Below, piece after piece: positions 44,179 through 53,601 of a stretch of 64,000 nt of DNA; within the stretch, counting starts at the first letter, position 1; every line of letters begins with the position of its first letter. The translations under genes and the position numbers were made by a program. The stretch spans positions 5,358,001-5,422,000 of the forward strand of contig NZ_CP085876.1 of assembly GCF_013284245.2 (NCBI RefSeq), in the 5' to 3' direction. The notes below the pieces were generated by a model. That model worked only from the letters and a program-made list of their open reading frames with translations, was not told where the DNA came from and searched no databases. This DNA is from Brevibacillus sp. DP1.3A. GTDB lineage: Bacteria; Bacillota; Bacilli; Brevibacillales; Brevibacillaceae.

Positions 44179-45711
44179 TTATTGAATAATTTTACTCTGT
44201 AGCATCTCTTTTTCTTGAAAAGCCTTCATGTACTCTTCGATCGTATCCAACTTCACATGGCGACGAACGGTTTCCGCCAACAGATCGTACCCCTGCTCTC
44301 TCAGAGCGACAAAGGATGGGCGATCCTCGATGGGTGGAAGACCTTTTTTCTCACGGATGGTATTCAGCAACAGCGTGCGGAAGTGGTCATTGTGGAACAG
44401 GCCATGAAAATACGTGCCGATCAACTGCCGCTCCTCCTGACAATAGCCCTCCGTACGCCCCTCCATCTGGATAAAAGGAAAATCATTGCTCGGATAAGCA
44501 GATTGCCCCATGTGAATCTCGTAGCCTTCCACCGTCAGCCTTTCCTTCGCAAATACTGCTTCTCCGCGGGACAAAACTGTCGTTTTCTTCTGCTCCATCG
44601 TCGTGATCATCGGGATGAGGCCTAGCCCATCAAGCTGCTGCAACGGAGACTCGACCCCAGCTGGATCGTGAATGGATTCTCCCAGCATTTGATAGCCGCC
44701 ACACAAGCCGACGATATACGTCTTCCCTTTATGATGAAGGTCTTTGACCGCCGCGGCAAGACCTGTCTCTCGCAGAAATTGCAAATCTTCAAGTGTATTC
44801 TTGCTGCCCGGCAAGACAATCAGATCTGGTTCACCCAACTCTTCCAAACGTGTCACAAAGCGCATCCGGCAATCCGGCTCTACAAAAAACGGGTCCACGT
44901 CTGTAAAGTTGGAAATTCGCGGGTAACGCAAAACAGCAATGTCAATCTCTCGCGGTGTCTCACGCTGACCTTGATAACGGTGCAAAATCAGCGAATCCTC
45001 CGCATCGATCCACAAGTCTGGAATAAAAGGCACGACACCAAGGACAGGCTTGCCCGTATATTCTTCGAACCAGTCCAGCCCCGGCTGCAAAAGTGTCAAA
45101 TCACCGCGAAAACGATTGATGATGACTCCGATCACACGGTCCCGATCTTCGGGTTCAAGCAGCTGAAGGGTACCGACCAAGCTGGCAAACACACCCCCAC
45201 GCTCGATGTCTGCCACCAAAATGACGGGCGCGTTCGTAAGACGAGCGACTCGCATATTGACGAGCTCGCGGTCATTTAGATTAACCTCTGCCGGACTGCC
45301 AGCCCCTTCGATGACGACCCGCTCGTAGGTGCTAGCGAGTCGTTGATACGCTTCCTCAATGATCCGCAAGCCCTCGTGGTAAAATTCTGTACGATAGGCC
45401 ATCGCTTTCATGTTGCCGTATGGCTCGCCGTTGACGACAATTTGCGATTCAGAATCTCTAGTAGGTTTGATCAAAATGGGGTTCATATCGGTCGTCGCCA
45501 GAATTCCTGCTGCTTCCGCCTGAACGCCCTGTGCCCGGCCGATTTCTTTTCCATCAAGCGTAACGTAGGAGTTCAACGCCATATTTTGTGATTTGAACGG
45601 AGCTGTCTTGTAGCCATCCTGGGCAAAAATCCGGCACAGCGCTGTAGCAATCGCACTTTTTCCTGCATCCGAGCTGGTACCTTGCACCATCAACGGGAGG
45701 GCTTTAGGCAC
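44179..45711 (-). CDS. cbiP: Cobyric acid synthase
   Basis: 510 aa. N-terminal P-loop amidoligase part (LMVQGTSSDAGKSAIATALCR, SQNMALNSYVTLDGKEIGRAQ, IEGAGSPAEVNL) and a C-terminal class I glutaminase domain with Cys in IVGLCGGYQMLGESI and the His pair region GTYFHGLFHND. It amidates positions b, d, e and g of adenosyl-cobyrinic acid a,c-diamide. The start overlaps the cbiA stop by 8 bp. It is the last gene before the insertion sequence; its C-terminus (KEMLQSKIIQ) looks natural, so the insertion seems not to have cut it. Confidence 0.95.
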   Translation of the reverse strand: MPKALPLMVQGTSSDAGKSAIATALCRIFAQDGYKTAPFKSQNMALNSYVTLDGKEIGRAQGVQAEAAGILATTDMNPILIKPTRDSESQIVVNGEPYGNMKAMAYRTEFYHEGLRIIEEAYQRLASTYERVVIEGAGSPAEVNLNDRELVNMRVARLTNAPVILVADIERGGVFASLVGTLQLLEPEDRDRVIGVIINRFRGDLTLLQPGLDWFEEYTGKPVLGVVPFIPDLWIDAEDSLILHRYQGQRETPREIDIAVLRYPRISNFTDVDPFFVEPDCRMRFVTRLEELGEPDLIVLPGSKNTLEDLQFLRETGLAAAVKDLHHKGKTYIVGLCGGYQMLGESIHDPAGVESPLQQLDGLGLIPMITTMEQKKTTVLSRGEAVFAKERLTVEGYEIHMGQSAYPSNDFPFIQMEGRTEGYCQEERQLIGTYFHGLFHNDHFRTLLLNTIREKKGLPPIEDRPSFVALREQGYDLLAETVRRHVKLDTIEEYMKAFQEKEMLQSKIIQ

Positions 45712-47080
45712 GAGCGGCCACCTCCGCGCAACGGCTCAGCCAACGTTCGACCAGGTCAGGATTGGAGCCGAAATGCAAGTGAGTATAGCCTGCGACCAGA
45801 TTATCCTGTGCATAGCCCTCCGGTTTCGTACCGCGAAGCCCTTTCGTCTCATATGCTGCTGGCAGCTCTTGATCCGAAGCATAAGTAGAGTAATGGAATT
45901 CATGTCCTTTTGCCTGTTCCTCGGTTCCGAGCAAGAAATTGACTCCCTTGCCGCGCACTTCCCGATAGCCAAGCGCTGCGAGCTTTTTCTGCATGGTCAC
46001 CTTGCCTGGGATGAGCCCCACCATCGGATAGCTGTCGCCCTCTGTCGTCACGATTGCCTCTGTCAAAAACATGTAGCCACCGCACTCAGCCAAGGTAGGC
46101 AAGCCTTTTGTGATCGCAGATCGGATCGATTGCTTCACCGCTTCATTTTGCGATAGCTCTGCTGCAAATTCCTCCGGGAAGCCTCCCCCGATGTACAAGC
46201 CATCCGCGTCCTCAGGCACTCCCTCTCCGGCCAGCGGTGAAAAAAACGCGAGCTTCGCGCCATATGCTTCGAGCAGCTCCAAATTTTCCGGATAGTAAAA
46301 ATGAAAAGCAGGGTCCTTCGCGACAGCAATAGTGACAGTGGCAGATGCTTTTCGCGGAACAAACAGCGTAGGTTTCGCTTGTAGCGGCTCTGCCTTGGCC
46401 AGCTCCCAGATTTGTTCCAAATCTACTGTCTCCGCGATCAAGTCAGCCAGCTTTTCAAACAAAGGAGTCAACTCTCCACGCTCGACAGATGGCACCAATC
46501 CGAGATGACGTTCCGGTATTTCCAGCTCGTTCTCCCGTTTCAGGTAGCCCACGACCGGAATCCCGCACTCCTGCTCGATCGCTGCCTTCACGATTTTGTG
46601 ATGTCCCTCACTGCCGACCTTGTTCGCGATGACACCGACGATTCTCGCCTGTGGGTTGAGCAATTGAAAGCCTTTGACAATCGCTGCCGCACTTCGCGCC
46701 ATGCTCTGACAATTGACAACCAACAGAACCGGAGAGCCAGTCAGGATGCTGATTTCGGCCGTACTGCCTTTATCGCTGGTCGCTTCCTTGCCATCGTACA
46801 TACCCATGACACCCTCGATAATCGAGATGTCTGCACCCTCGCTGCCGCGGACAAAAATCTCCTTCACGATCTCGTGCTCCAGCATGAAGCTGTCCAGATT
46901 GCGCGAAGCTCTGCCCGTCACAGCCGTATGATACGTAGGATCGATGTAGTCAGGTCCGCACTTGAAGCCCTGTACGGTATGCCCTTTTCTTTTCAGAGCA
47001 GCCATCAGTCCGATGGTAACGGTTGTCTTACCCGCTCCGCTGCCTGTTCCGGCAATCACAATACGGCGGCTGTCCGTCAT
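45704..47080 (-). CDS. cbiA: Cobyrinic acid a,c-diamide synthase
   Basis: 458 aa. P-loop at the N-terminus (IAGTGSGAGKTTVTIGLMAAL), FKCGPDYIDPTYH, IEGVMGMYDG; glutaminase domain with Cys in LAECGGYMFLTEAI and a C-terminal YTHLHFGSNP. It uses glutamine and ATP to amidate the a and c side chains of cobyrinic acid. The start overlaps cbiG by 4 bp. Confidence 0.95.
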   Translation of the reverse strand: MTDSRRIVIAGTGSGAGKTTVTIGLMAALKRKGHTVQGFKCGPDYIDPTYHTAVTGRASRNLDSFMLEHEIVKEIFVRGSEGADISIIEGVMGMYDGKEATSDKGSTAEISILTGSPVLLVVNCQSMARSAAAIVKGFQLLNPQARIVGVIANKVGSEGHHKIVKAAIEQECGIPVVGYLKRENELEIPERHLGLVPSVERGELTPLFEKLADLIAETVDLEQIWELAKAEPLQAKPTLFVPRKASATVTIAVAKDPAFHFYYPENLELLEAYGAKLAFFSPLAGEGVPEDADGLYIGGGFPEEFAAELSQNEAVKQSIRSAITKGLPTLAECGGYMFLTEAIVTTEGDSYPMVGLIPGKVTMQKKLAALGYREVRGKGVNFLLGTEEQAKGHEFHYSTYASDQELPAAYETKGLRGTKPEGYAQDNLVAGYTHLHFGSNPDLVERWLSRCAEVAARA

Positions 47081-48222
47081 GCGCGCTCCTCCTCATGATA
47101 GGGCATCAATCCGACCGAAATGGTGGTGTTGCCCGACTTCTTCTTGGTCAAAACGAGTTCGCCCGCGCCAGCATACAGCTTCGCGGCAGGCTCGCTCACT
47201 CCGTACGCGCCAGTGAACTTGAAGACGGTATCAGACGGATCGCTGATTTCTACCTGATTCAACTCTTCAGGCGAATACCAGACGAATGACCAGCCGTATT
47301 TTTCGCAAACGGCGATCAGACCTGCTTCATCCTTTTTCAGCTCGATGGTCGCCAGTGCTTTTACACTTTTGATTGAAAATTGCAGTTCATCCAGCGTTTC
47401 CTTGATGACTGCCTCGATCTCCTCTGCGGAGGTTCCACGGTTGCAGCCCATCCCGAGCACGATTACCTTCGGACGATAAAGGACGCCGTTGTCCAAAATC
47501 GATTGTTCCTCCGGTGTGAGCAAGCGATGAGAAACGACTAGAGCACCTTGCGGCTGATCGGCTTTTGCCTCAGCGATTGTCGCGTATTCCTTGATGGACG
47601 GTGGCATCGGCGTGTCATGCATCCACCAGTCACGTTCACCGGATTCATTGATGACGGCTACGCGCTCCTCATTTACGACAGAAGCACTGACAGGGGTCAG
47701 CTTTTCAGCGGAATCCCACTCCCAGCCAAAACGTCTACCAAATAGATCGACCGGGATCGTCTTTTGTACGTCAGATGCTGTCGTGATAATCGGACGAGCA
47801 CCCATGACTGCCGCTACCTCGCGAGCCAGCTCATTGGCACCGCCCAAATGACCGGACAGCACACTGATGACATTCTCCCCACGGTCATCGACGACGACGA
47901 CACCCGGGTCTTTCTTTTTATCTTCGAGCAAAGGTGCGATCATCCGAATAACCGCACCCAGTGAAATAATGATGATTAACCCTTTATAAGCAGGCCAGAG
48001 AGCGGGAAACAGCATCCGTACACTGTTCGAAAACAGCTGGATGCCGCGCGCTTCCTCATCTCCACGCTCGAACTTGCTCATGTAGTACAGGTCCGTCCCA
48101 GGGAATTTCTGTGCCAGATCGCGCGCCATCTCTACTCCGTGCTTCGTGATGGCGACGATCGCATAGTCTCCGCGCTGCTCGATAACAGGGATTTCTCCCT
48201 CGATCAGTTCGATGATCTTCAT
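47077..48222 (-). CDS. cbiG: Cobalt-precorrin-5A hydrolase
   Basis: 381 aa. N-, mid- and C-terminal CbiG domains are all present: YAIVAITKHGVEMARDLAQKF, GLIIIISLGAVIRMIAPLL, VISVLSGHLGGANELAREVA, ITTASDV, and the C-terminal VLGMGCNRGTSAEEIEAVI plus GVSEPAAKLYAGAGELVL. It opens the delta-lactone of cobalt-precorrin-5A and releases acetaldehyde, a step specific to the anaerobic pathway. Joined to cbiF by a TAATG overlap. Confidence 0.95.
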   Translation of the reverse strand: MKIIELIEGEIPVIEQRGDYAIVAITKHGVEMARDLAQKFPGTDLYYMSKFERGDEEARGIQLFSNSVRMLFPALWPAYKGLIIIISLGAVIRMIAPLLEDKKKDPGVVVVDDRGENVISVLSGHLGGANELAREVAAVMGARPIITTASDVQKTIPVDLFGRRFGWEWDSAEKLTPVSASVVNEERVAVINESGERDWWMHDTPMPPSIKEYATIAEAKADQPQGALVVSHRLLTPEEQSILDNGVLYRPKVIVLGMGCNRGTSAEEIEAVIKETLDELQFSIKSVKALATIELKKDEAGLIAVCEKYGWSFVWYSPEELNQVEISDPSDTVFKFTGAYGVSEPAAKLYAGAGELVLTKKKSGNTTISVGLMPYHEEERA

Positions 48223-49001
48223 TATTCCTTCACACCTTTTCTGAACCCGTGTGTAAAGGTTTTATCGTACAGCTTGGAACGGTATTGCTCGCTCTTGTCG
48301 TGGATGTTCGGGTCCAATGCCCAGCCAGCCAAAATCATCGCGTGCTTGCGGATGCCGTTTTTGCCCATGTCTTCGTCCAAATTTTTCAGTGTGGTGCGAA
48401 TGATCAATTGATCCGGCCAGCTTGCACGTTGTACAACTGCGACAGGCGTATCCTCGCTCCAGCCTGCCTCGACCAGTTCGCGGACTACTTTTTTCGTCAA
48501 AGTCGCGCTAAGGTACAGAGCCAACGTGCAATGATGCTCAGCGAGTGCACGCAGCTTTTCTCTTTCAGGCACAGGTGTGCGACCTTCCGCGCGGGTGAGG
48601 ATGATCGTCTGTGTCAGATCAGGAATCGTCAACTCGGCACCTACTGCTGCCGCTGCCGCAAATACCGAGCTCACACCTGGAACGATTTCTACCTCGATGC
48701 CCTTTTCCTTCAACAATGCGATCTGTTCCATAATCGCGCCATAAATGGAGGGATCACCTGTATGCAGGCGTACGACTGTTTTTCCGCTACTAATCCGGTC
48801 TACCAACAGCTCTACCATTTCTTCCAATGCCATACCCGAGCTTTGCAGTACCTCTGCATCGGGATTGCTCATTGCTACCAATTCCTCGTTCACGAGAGAG
48901 TCGGTATACATAATGACATCTGCCTTTTGCAGCAGCTTCAAGCCTTTTACTGTAATCAAATCAGGGTCGCCGGGACCCGCTCCCACTATGTACAGTTTCA
49001 T
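48222..49001 (-). CDS. cbiF: Cobalt-precorrin-4 C11-methyltransferase
   Basis: 259 aa. SAM-dependent methylase: IVGAGPGDPDLITVKGLKLL, VIMYTDSLVNEEL, VVRLHTGDPSIYGAIMEQI, VPGVSSVFAAAAAVGAELTIP and the CbiF-type QTIILTRAEGRTPVPERE. It methylates C11 of cobalt-precorrin-4. Joined to cbiL by TAATG. Confidence 0.95.
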   Translation of the reverse strand: MKLYIVGAGPGDPDLITVKGLKLLQKADVIMYTDSLVNEELVAMSNPDAEVLQSSGMALEEMVELLVDRISSGKTVVRLHTGDPSIYGAIMEQIALLKEKGIEVEIVPGVSSVFAAAAAVGAELTIPDLTQTIILTRAEGRTPVPEREKLRALAEHHCTLALYLSATLTKKVVRELVEAGWSEDTPVAVVQRASWPDQLIIRTTLKNLDEDMGKNGIRKHAMILAGWALDPNIHDKSEQYRSKLYDKTFTHGFRKGVKE

Positions 49002-49711
49002 TACTTTTTCACCACCATCAGTGTAAGATAGCTAAGCTCTGCCCGCTCTAGTTCACGCATATCGGTCCAAACCATTTCCTCGGAGGAAGTGACCTTGGTC
49101 GCTACCGATGCCTTTTCAGCCAGCCCCATTTCTTTCAGCAAGCCAATGATCATTGGCAGTACTTTTGCTACCTTCAGGAACACGACGGTATCGTGGTTTT
49201 CAAGCGCTTTGCGCATGGCTTCCTTGTCTTCTGTTGCCGGGATGATGCCGATCTGCTCGTCGCCATCCGCCAGTGGCAGATTGAATCGCGATGCTGCTCC
49301 CAAAAACGAAGAGACACCTGGTACAGTCACGATTGGCACTTCTGGGTGCTCCTCATGCATGACGCGCATCATGTGGATAAACGTGCTGTAAAACATTGGA
49401 TCGCCTTCCGTTACAAAAGCGACGTCCTTGCCTTCAGACAGACGTTCCCAGACGACCTCTACCGTGTTGTTCCACTCGCGCTCCAAAATTTCTTTGTCCC
49501 GCGTCATCGGGAAAACGAGTCCGAGCATTTCCTTGTCTGAGGATTGCACATACAGCTCCGCGATTTGATGTGCGTAGCTTTTGCTGCCCATCCGTTTTTT
49601 CGGGTAGGCAATCACTGGCGATTGCTGCAATAGACGAAATGCCTTTACGGTAATCAATTCAGGGTCGCCGGGACCTACGCCCAGTCCGTACAATGTTCCG
49701 ATCTTAGTCAC
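49001..49711 (-). CDS. cbiL: Cobalt-precorrin-2 C20-methyltransferase
   Basis: 236 aa. [81 protein letters not shown] and [16 protein letters not shown] mark the CbiL/CobI branch of tetrapyrrole methylases. First methyl transfer after cobalt insertion. Its start overlaps cbiET by 4 bp. Confidence 0.94.
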   Translation of the reverse strand: MTKIGTLYGLGVGPGDPELITVKAFRLLQQSPVIAYPKKRMGSKSYAHQIAELYVQSSDKEMLGLVFPMTRDKEILEREWNNTVEVVWERLSEGKDVAFVTEGDPMFYSTFIHMMRVMHEEHPEVPIVTVPGVSSFLGAASRFNLPLADGDEQIGIIPATEDKEAMRKALENHDTVVFLKVAKVLPMIIGLLKEMGLAEKASVATKVTSSEEMVWTDMRELERAELSYLTLMVVKK

Positions 49712-50937
49712 TTGCTGTCTCCTCCTTGGTCTTCTGCCTGCTTGGCCCAGGCCGTAATGATGTAGATCGGATTCAATGCTTCAAAGCGCGTTAGGGACAA
49801 AATCGGCTTGCTGCGCGATAGCTGTGCCAGTGTCACCGATGTCTCGAATCCTTCCTGCGCGAATGCTTGTGTCGCTTCGTACAATGTCTCAATGGTCGCT
49901 GCGTTCACCACAATCCGGCCATTCGGGCGCAGTCGTGTGCAGCAGATGTTCAACAGCTCGCGCAATTCTCCGCCACTGCCGCCAATAAATACGGCATCCG
50001 GGTCTGGGAACTGATCCAAGCCATGTGGGGCACGTGCGTTGATCACTGTCAAATCCGTGCGAAACTTCGCCATGTTCTGGCGGCAGTTTTCCAGATCGTC
50101 CGCGTTCTTCTCTACGCCGTACACTTCACCCTCACGCGCAATTCGTGCCGCTTCAATGGCGACAGAGCCTGTGCAGGTGCCGATGTCCCAAACGATGCTT
50201 TTAGCATGCAATTGCAGCTGTGCAATGCTTAAAATGCGAACTTCTTTTTTCGTAATGAGTCCCTTGTCTGGCTTGCGCTGGGAAAACTCCTCGTCTGCGA
50301 TTCCAAACGGCCATACCGGGCTTGGACGGCGTTTTTTCAAAATCACGACATTCAGATCAGAGAAGATACCATCTGCCATTTCCTCAAGGGAATACCAGCC
50401 TGTCCGCTCTTCCGCACTGCCCAGATTCTCCGCCACGAACGCATCGTACTCGGTCATGTGGAACGAAAGGAGATAGCGGGCGATCGCTGCTGGTGAGTTT
50501 TCCCGATCCGTCAACAGTGCGACCTTATCCTTCCCGTCGATCCGCTGTGCCAGACCTTTGATACTGCGTCCGTGCACGCTAGCAAGTGTCGCATCCTGCC
50601 ATGCTTCTCCCATTTTGGCAAAAGCGAGCTGGATGGAGCTTAGGTGCGGGTAAATCTCCACGTTCAGTTTTTTTGCAAGCAAGCTGCCGATCCCGTAAAA
50701 GAGCGGGTCGCCTGACGCCAGAATGACAGTCTTGCGCGTCTCTGTACGCAGCTCCTCCACCATGGCAGTCAGACCGCCCTTCAGTACACGCTTTTCCCCT
50801 GTATACTCCGGGAAAAAACTGAGGTGTCGCTCTCCTCCAACCAACAGTTCACTTTCTTCTATCCAAGTCCGGTACAACGGCAGCAGACTCTGCTGTCCAT
50901 CATCCCCGATTCCAATTACTTTCATCGCCTGTGTCAT
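49708..50937 (-). CDS. cbiET: Fused C5-methyltransferase and C15-methyltransferase/decarboxylase
   Basis: 409 aa. The N-terminal half is CbiE ([48 protein letters not shown]). The C-terminal half from about residue 225 is CbiT ([49 protein letters not shown]). The fused form, like CobL, methylates C5 and C15 and decarboxylates the ring C acetate of cobalt-precorrin-7/8 intermediates. The start (ATG 50937 or 50925) overlaps the cbiD end. Confidence 0.94.
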   Translation of the reverse strand: MTQAMKVIGIGDDGQQSLLPLYRTWIEESELLVGGERHLSFFPEYTGEKRVLKGGLTAMVEELRTETRKTVILASGDPLFYGIGSLLAKKLNVEIYPHLSSIQLAFAKMGEAWQDATLASVHGRSIKGLAQRIDGKDKVALLTDRENSPAAIARYLLSFHMTEYDAFVAENLGSAEERTGWYSLEEMADGIFSDLNVVILKKRRPSPVWPFGIADEEFSQRKPDKGLITKKEVRILSIAQLQLHAKSIVWDIGTCTGSVAIEAARIAREGEVYGVEKNADDLENCRQNMAKFRTDLTVINARAPHGLDQFPDPDAVFIGGSGGELRELLNICCTRLRPNGRIVVNAATIETLYEATQAFAQEGFETSVTLAQLSRSKPILSLTRFEALNPIYIITAWAKQAEDQGGDSK

Positions 50938-52036
50938 TGATCGTCACCCTTCCCAACAGGGACCCTTTCATTGTGATGATGATGGTTTCGACCTCGATGC
51001 CGCCGCCCACTTCCTTAAGTGCAGCGCGACAACAGTTTTCGCACATGATCTCGAAAAAGGCGGGCGTGTCCACCATCATATCGCCTACCTGCGAAGCGGT
51101 GTTGGCTCCCAAAATTTCGTCAATACGCTCCTGCGAAGCTCCCGCATCTGCCGCCATTTGAGCGAGGAAGCCGAAGTCAACCGGTGCGCTTTTGGAGTGA
51201 ACCATCATGACGCCTTGCGCTACCTTGGAAAACTTGCCCATCATCCCGACCAAGGTCACTTTGCGCATCTTCTTGTTCTTGCACTGCTTGAGAGAAAAGC
51301 CGACGAAATCGCCCATTTCCACGAATGCTTCTTCCGACAGCTCTGGATAAGTAGCGACCCCGTAAGATTCACTCTTTCCACCCGTCGACAGCACAATATG
51401 ATCGCAGCCAGCTTCCTTGGCGACGTTGACCGCTTGCGCCACGCTTGCCTTGTAAGCAGAAGTGGAAAACGGCACCACGATTCCACGCGTCCCCAAAATG
51501 GAGATGCCGCCGAGTATGCCGAGTCGTCCATTCAATGTTTTTTTGGCGATTTCCTCGCCCGCAGGCACGGAGATGACGATTTTGATCCCGCGCTGGGTCC
51601 CGTAACCATCCAGAACAGCCTGCGCGGTTTCCCTGATCATTTTGCGCGGGACGGGATTGATCGCTGCCTCGCCAATCGGAACGGGCAAACCTGGCTTGGT
51701 CACCCGTCCCACACCGAGTCCGCCATCCAAAATAATGCCGGGCTCATCCGACCATTCTACGGTTGAGAGGATAAGGGCACCGTGTGTCGCGTCAGGGTCG
51801 TCTCCCCCATCCTTGATCGTGCTAACTGTCGCCCTCGCCAATGAAAATTCGCAGCTCTCCATCTGAAAGGTGACGTCCTCGCCGATTGGCAGGCGAATTG
51901 TCGCTTGGCTTTGCTCTTCCTGAGTAATCAGCGCGATCAAAGCAGCCTTGGTCGTCGCCGTTGCACATGATCCAGTCGTATATCCGTGGCGGAGGGGCTT
52001 TGCCTCTTTTTCGTCCGTTGCTGCTTTGGCTACCAT
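50900..52036 (-). CDS. cbiD: Cobalt-precorrin-5B C1-methyltransferase
   Basis: 378 aa from ATG 52036, just after the cbiC stop (52041); a longer frame upstream lies inside cbiC. Signatures: [95 protein letters not shown] and [14 protein letters not shown]. It carries out the C1 methylation specific to the anaerobic route, which the aerobic pathway does with CobF. Confidence 0.95.
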   Translation of the reverse strand: MVAKAATDEKEAKPLRHGYTTGSCATATTKAALIALITQEEQSQATIRLPIGEDVTFQMESCEFSLARATVSTIKDGGDDPDATHGALILSTVEWSDEPGIILDGGLGVGRVTKPGLPVPIGEAAINPVPRKMIRETAQAVLDGYGTQRGIKIVISVPAGEEIAKKTLNGRLGILGGISILGTRGIVVPFSTSAYKASVAQAVNVAKEAGCDHIVLSTGGKSESYGVATYPELSEEAFVEMGDFVGFSLKQCKNKKMRKVTLVGMMGKFSKVAQGVMMVHSKSAPVDFGFLAQMAADAGASQERIDEILGANTASQVGDMMVDTPAFFEIMCENCCRAALKEVGGGIEVETIIITMKGSLLGRVTINDTGDESNWNRG

Positions 52037-52040
52037 CTGC

Positions 52041-52691
52041 TTAGCCCAACCGTTCCGCCATGATCGAAATGGCATTCAATGCTGCTACGGTTACTGGGCT
52101 TCCGCCTTTACGTCCCATGTTCGTGATGAATGGGATATCGAGCTTCGCCAGCTCTTCCTTGGATTCTGCCGCAGAAACGAAGCCAACTGGCATACCGATC
52201 ACCAGACCTGGCTTTGCTTCGCCTTCCTTCACCATGCGGATCAGCTCCAGAAGTGCCGTAGGTGCGTTTCCGATGCAAAAGATACCGCCATCCGCTTCCT
52301 TGATCGCTTTGCGCATGGAAATGATCGCACGGGTCGTATTCAGGCGCTTCGCCTCTTCCATCACATCGCGGTCAGAGATGTACACCTTCACTTCTCCGCC
52401 GAATTTCTCAATGCGGTTTTTGCTGATACCGACTTGCACCATCTGTACATCTGCTACAACGATTTTGCCGCTGCGGATCACTTCGATTCCCGATTTTACT
52501 GCGTCCGGGTGGAAAACAAGACTGCGTCCGAGGTCAAAGTCTGCGGATGCGTGGATGACACGTTGTACTACCGGATATTGTTCTTCTGTAAAAGAATGCT
52601 CGCCCAGCTCATCCGTAATGATTTGAAAGCTCAATTCCTCAATCTCTTGCGGTTGTACGGTCATTGGTTTAAATTCCGTTTTGAAATCCAT
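52041..52691 (-). CDS. cbiC: Cobalt-precorrin-8 methylmutase
   Basis: 216 aa from ATG 52691 behind TGGAGGAAACTAACC. VQPQEIEELSFQIITDELGE, VIHASADFDLGRSLVFHPDA, the His43-type motif (RVIHASADF), GNAPTALLELIRM, GMPVGFVSAAESKEEL and NMGRKGGSPVTVAALNAI are diagnostic. It moves the C11 methyl to C12, giving cobyrinic acid. A cloverleaf repeat separates it from the preceding gene cbiJ. Confidence 0.95.
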   Translation of the reverse strand: MDFKTEFKPMTVQPQEIEELSFQIITDELGEHSFTEEQYPVVQRVIHASADFDLGRSLVFHPDAVKSGIEVIRSGKIVVADVQMVQVGISKNRIEKFGGEVKVYISDRDVMEEAKRLNTTRAIISMRKAIKEADGGIFCIGNAPTALLELIRMVKEGEAKPGLVIGMPVGFVSAAESKEELAKLDIPFITNMGRKGGSPVTVAALNAISIMAERLG

Positions 52692-52724
52692 GGTTAGTTT
52701 CCTCCAGTCACAATTTAAATGCGC

Positions 52725-52830
52725 GTTCAAAAAGTCGGCTTTTCAGCACCGGACTTTGACGGTGAACGCCATATTCGATGTCGAATATGCTTCACGAACC
52801 ACTTCGTGATCAAAAGACGACTTATTGAAC
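52725..52830. repeat. 106-bp cloverleaf palindrome between cbiJ and cbiC
   Basis: The ends GTTCAA...TTGAAC, AAGTCG...CGACTT and CTTTT...AAAAG pair to form an outer stem. Inside are three complete hairpins: CACCG/CGGTG, CATATTCGA/TCGAATATG and CACGAA/TTCGTG. The right arm contains the cbiJ stop codon (52822-52824). It resembles dispersed intergenic palindromic repeats. Confidence 0.75.
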
Positions 52831-53589
52831 AACCTCTTTGAGTTGTTCTAAAACACTGGTAAAGTCGGAAAACTTCGTTCCGTAATCGATCTTCGGACGA
52901 CCGATGACGATTGTTTCGATGCCCATTTCCAGTGCCGCTTCCACCTTTTCATCAAAAGCGCCTACCTTGCCGCTCTCCTTGGTAATCATCAGCGTGACAC
53001 CATAATGGTCGTAGAGCGCTTTGTTCAGCTCCTTGGAAAAAGGACCTTGCATCGCGACGATGTTTTTTTGCTCGACACCGAGCTCTTCGCATTTCTGCAT
53101 ATTGTCAAGACGCGGCAGCATGCGTGCTACCAGCGTCGTGTCCGGCAGGCCCAACAGCCGATCCGTGAACGTTTTCAGCGTCTTGCTTCCTGTCGTCAGC
53201 ATGATGACGCCGCGCTTTTCAGCCGCCAGCTCTGCCGCCTGAACATAATCTTCTACCACAATCAGCTTCTCGCTGCCCGGTGAGGAGAGGCTTTCCCGCT
53301 CGTAGCGAATGTAGGGGACTCCCGCGCCCTGTGCTCCTGCCATGGCGTTTTTGGAGGCTTCCTCTGCGAAGGGATGACTCGCGTCGACCACGCATTGCAC
53401 GGCTCTCTCTTGGATCAGCTGCTGAATATCTTCGGCGGTCAGGCGTCCGACCTGAACAGGCACGCCCGCCTCCTCCATGCTTTTCGCAGCATTGTCAGTG
53501 ACGACCGTCGTCAACAGCTCGTAGCCCTTGTCCTTGATTTGCAAAGCCAACTCGCGCGCGTCGCTCGTTCCAGCCAGTACCAGAATCAT
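52822..53589 (-). CDS. cbiJ: Cobalt-precorrin-6A reductase
   Basis: 255 aa from ATG 53589. ILVLAGTSDARELALQIKDKG, VVDASHPFAEEASKNAM, YIRYERESL, IMLTTGSKTLKTF, VARMLPRLDNMQKCEELGV, VAMQGPFSKELNKALYDHYG and MITKESGKVGAFDEKVEAAL match CbiJ/CobK. It reduces the macrocycle with NAD(P)H. Its last codons lie inside the cloverleaf repeat. The gap to cbiX is 12 bp. Confidence 0.94.
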   Translation of the reverse strand: MILVLAGTSDARELALQIKDKGYELLTTVVTDNAAKSMEEAGVPVQVGRLTAEDIQQLIQERAVQCVVDASHPFAEEASKNAMAGAQGAGVPYIRYERESLSSPGSEKLIVVEDYVQAAELAAEKRGVIMLTTGSKTLKTFTDRLLGLPDTTLVARMLPRLDNMQKCEELGVEQKNIVAMQGPFSKELNKALYDHYGVTLMITKESGKVGAFDEKVEAALEMGIETIVIGRPKIDYGTKFSDFTSVLEQLKEVVQ

Positions 53590-53601
53590 GCTGTCTCCCT
53601 C

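Noticed and set aside
50723-51766. Long plus-strand frame opposite cbiET and cbiD
   Set aside because: Antisense to well-recognised genes, no ribosome site, no recognisable protein.
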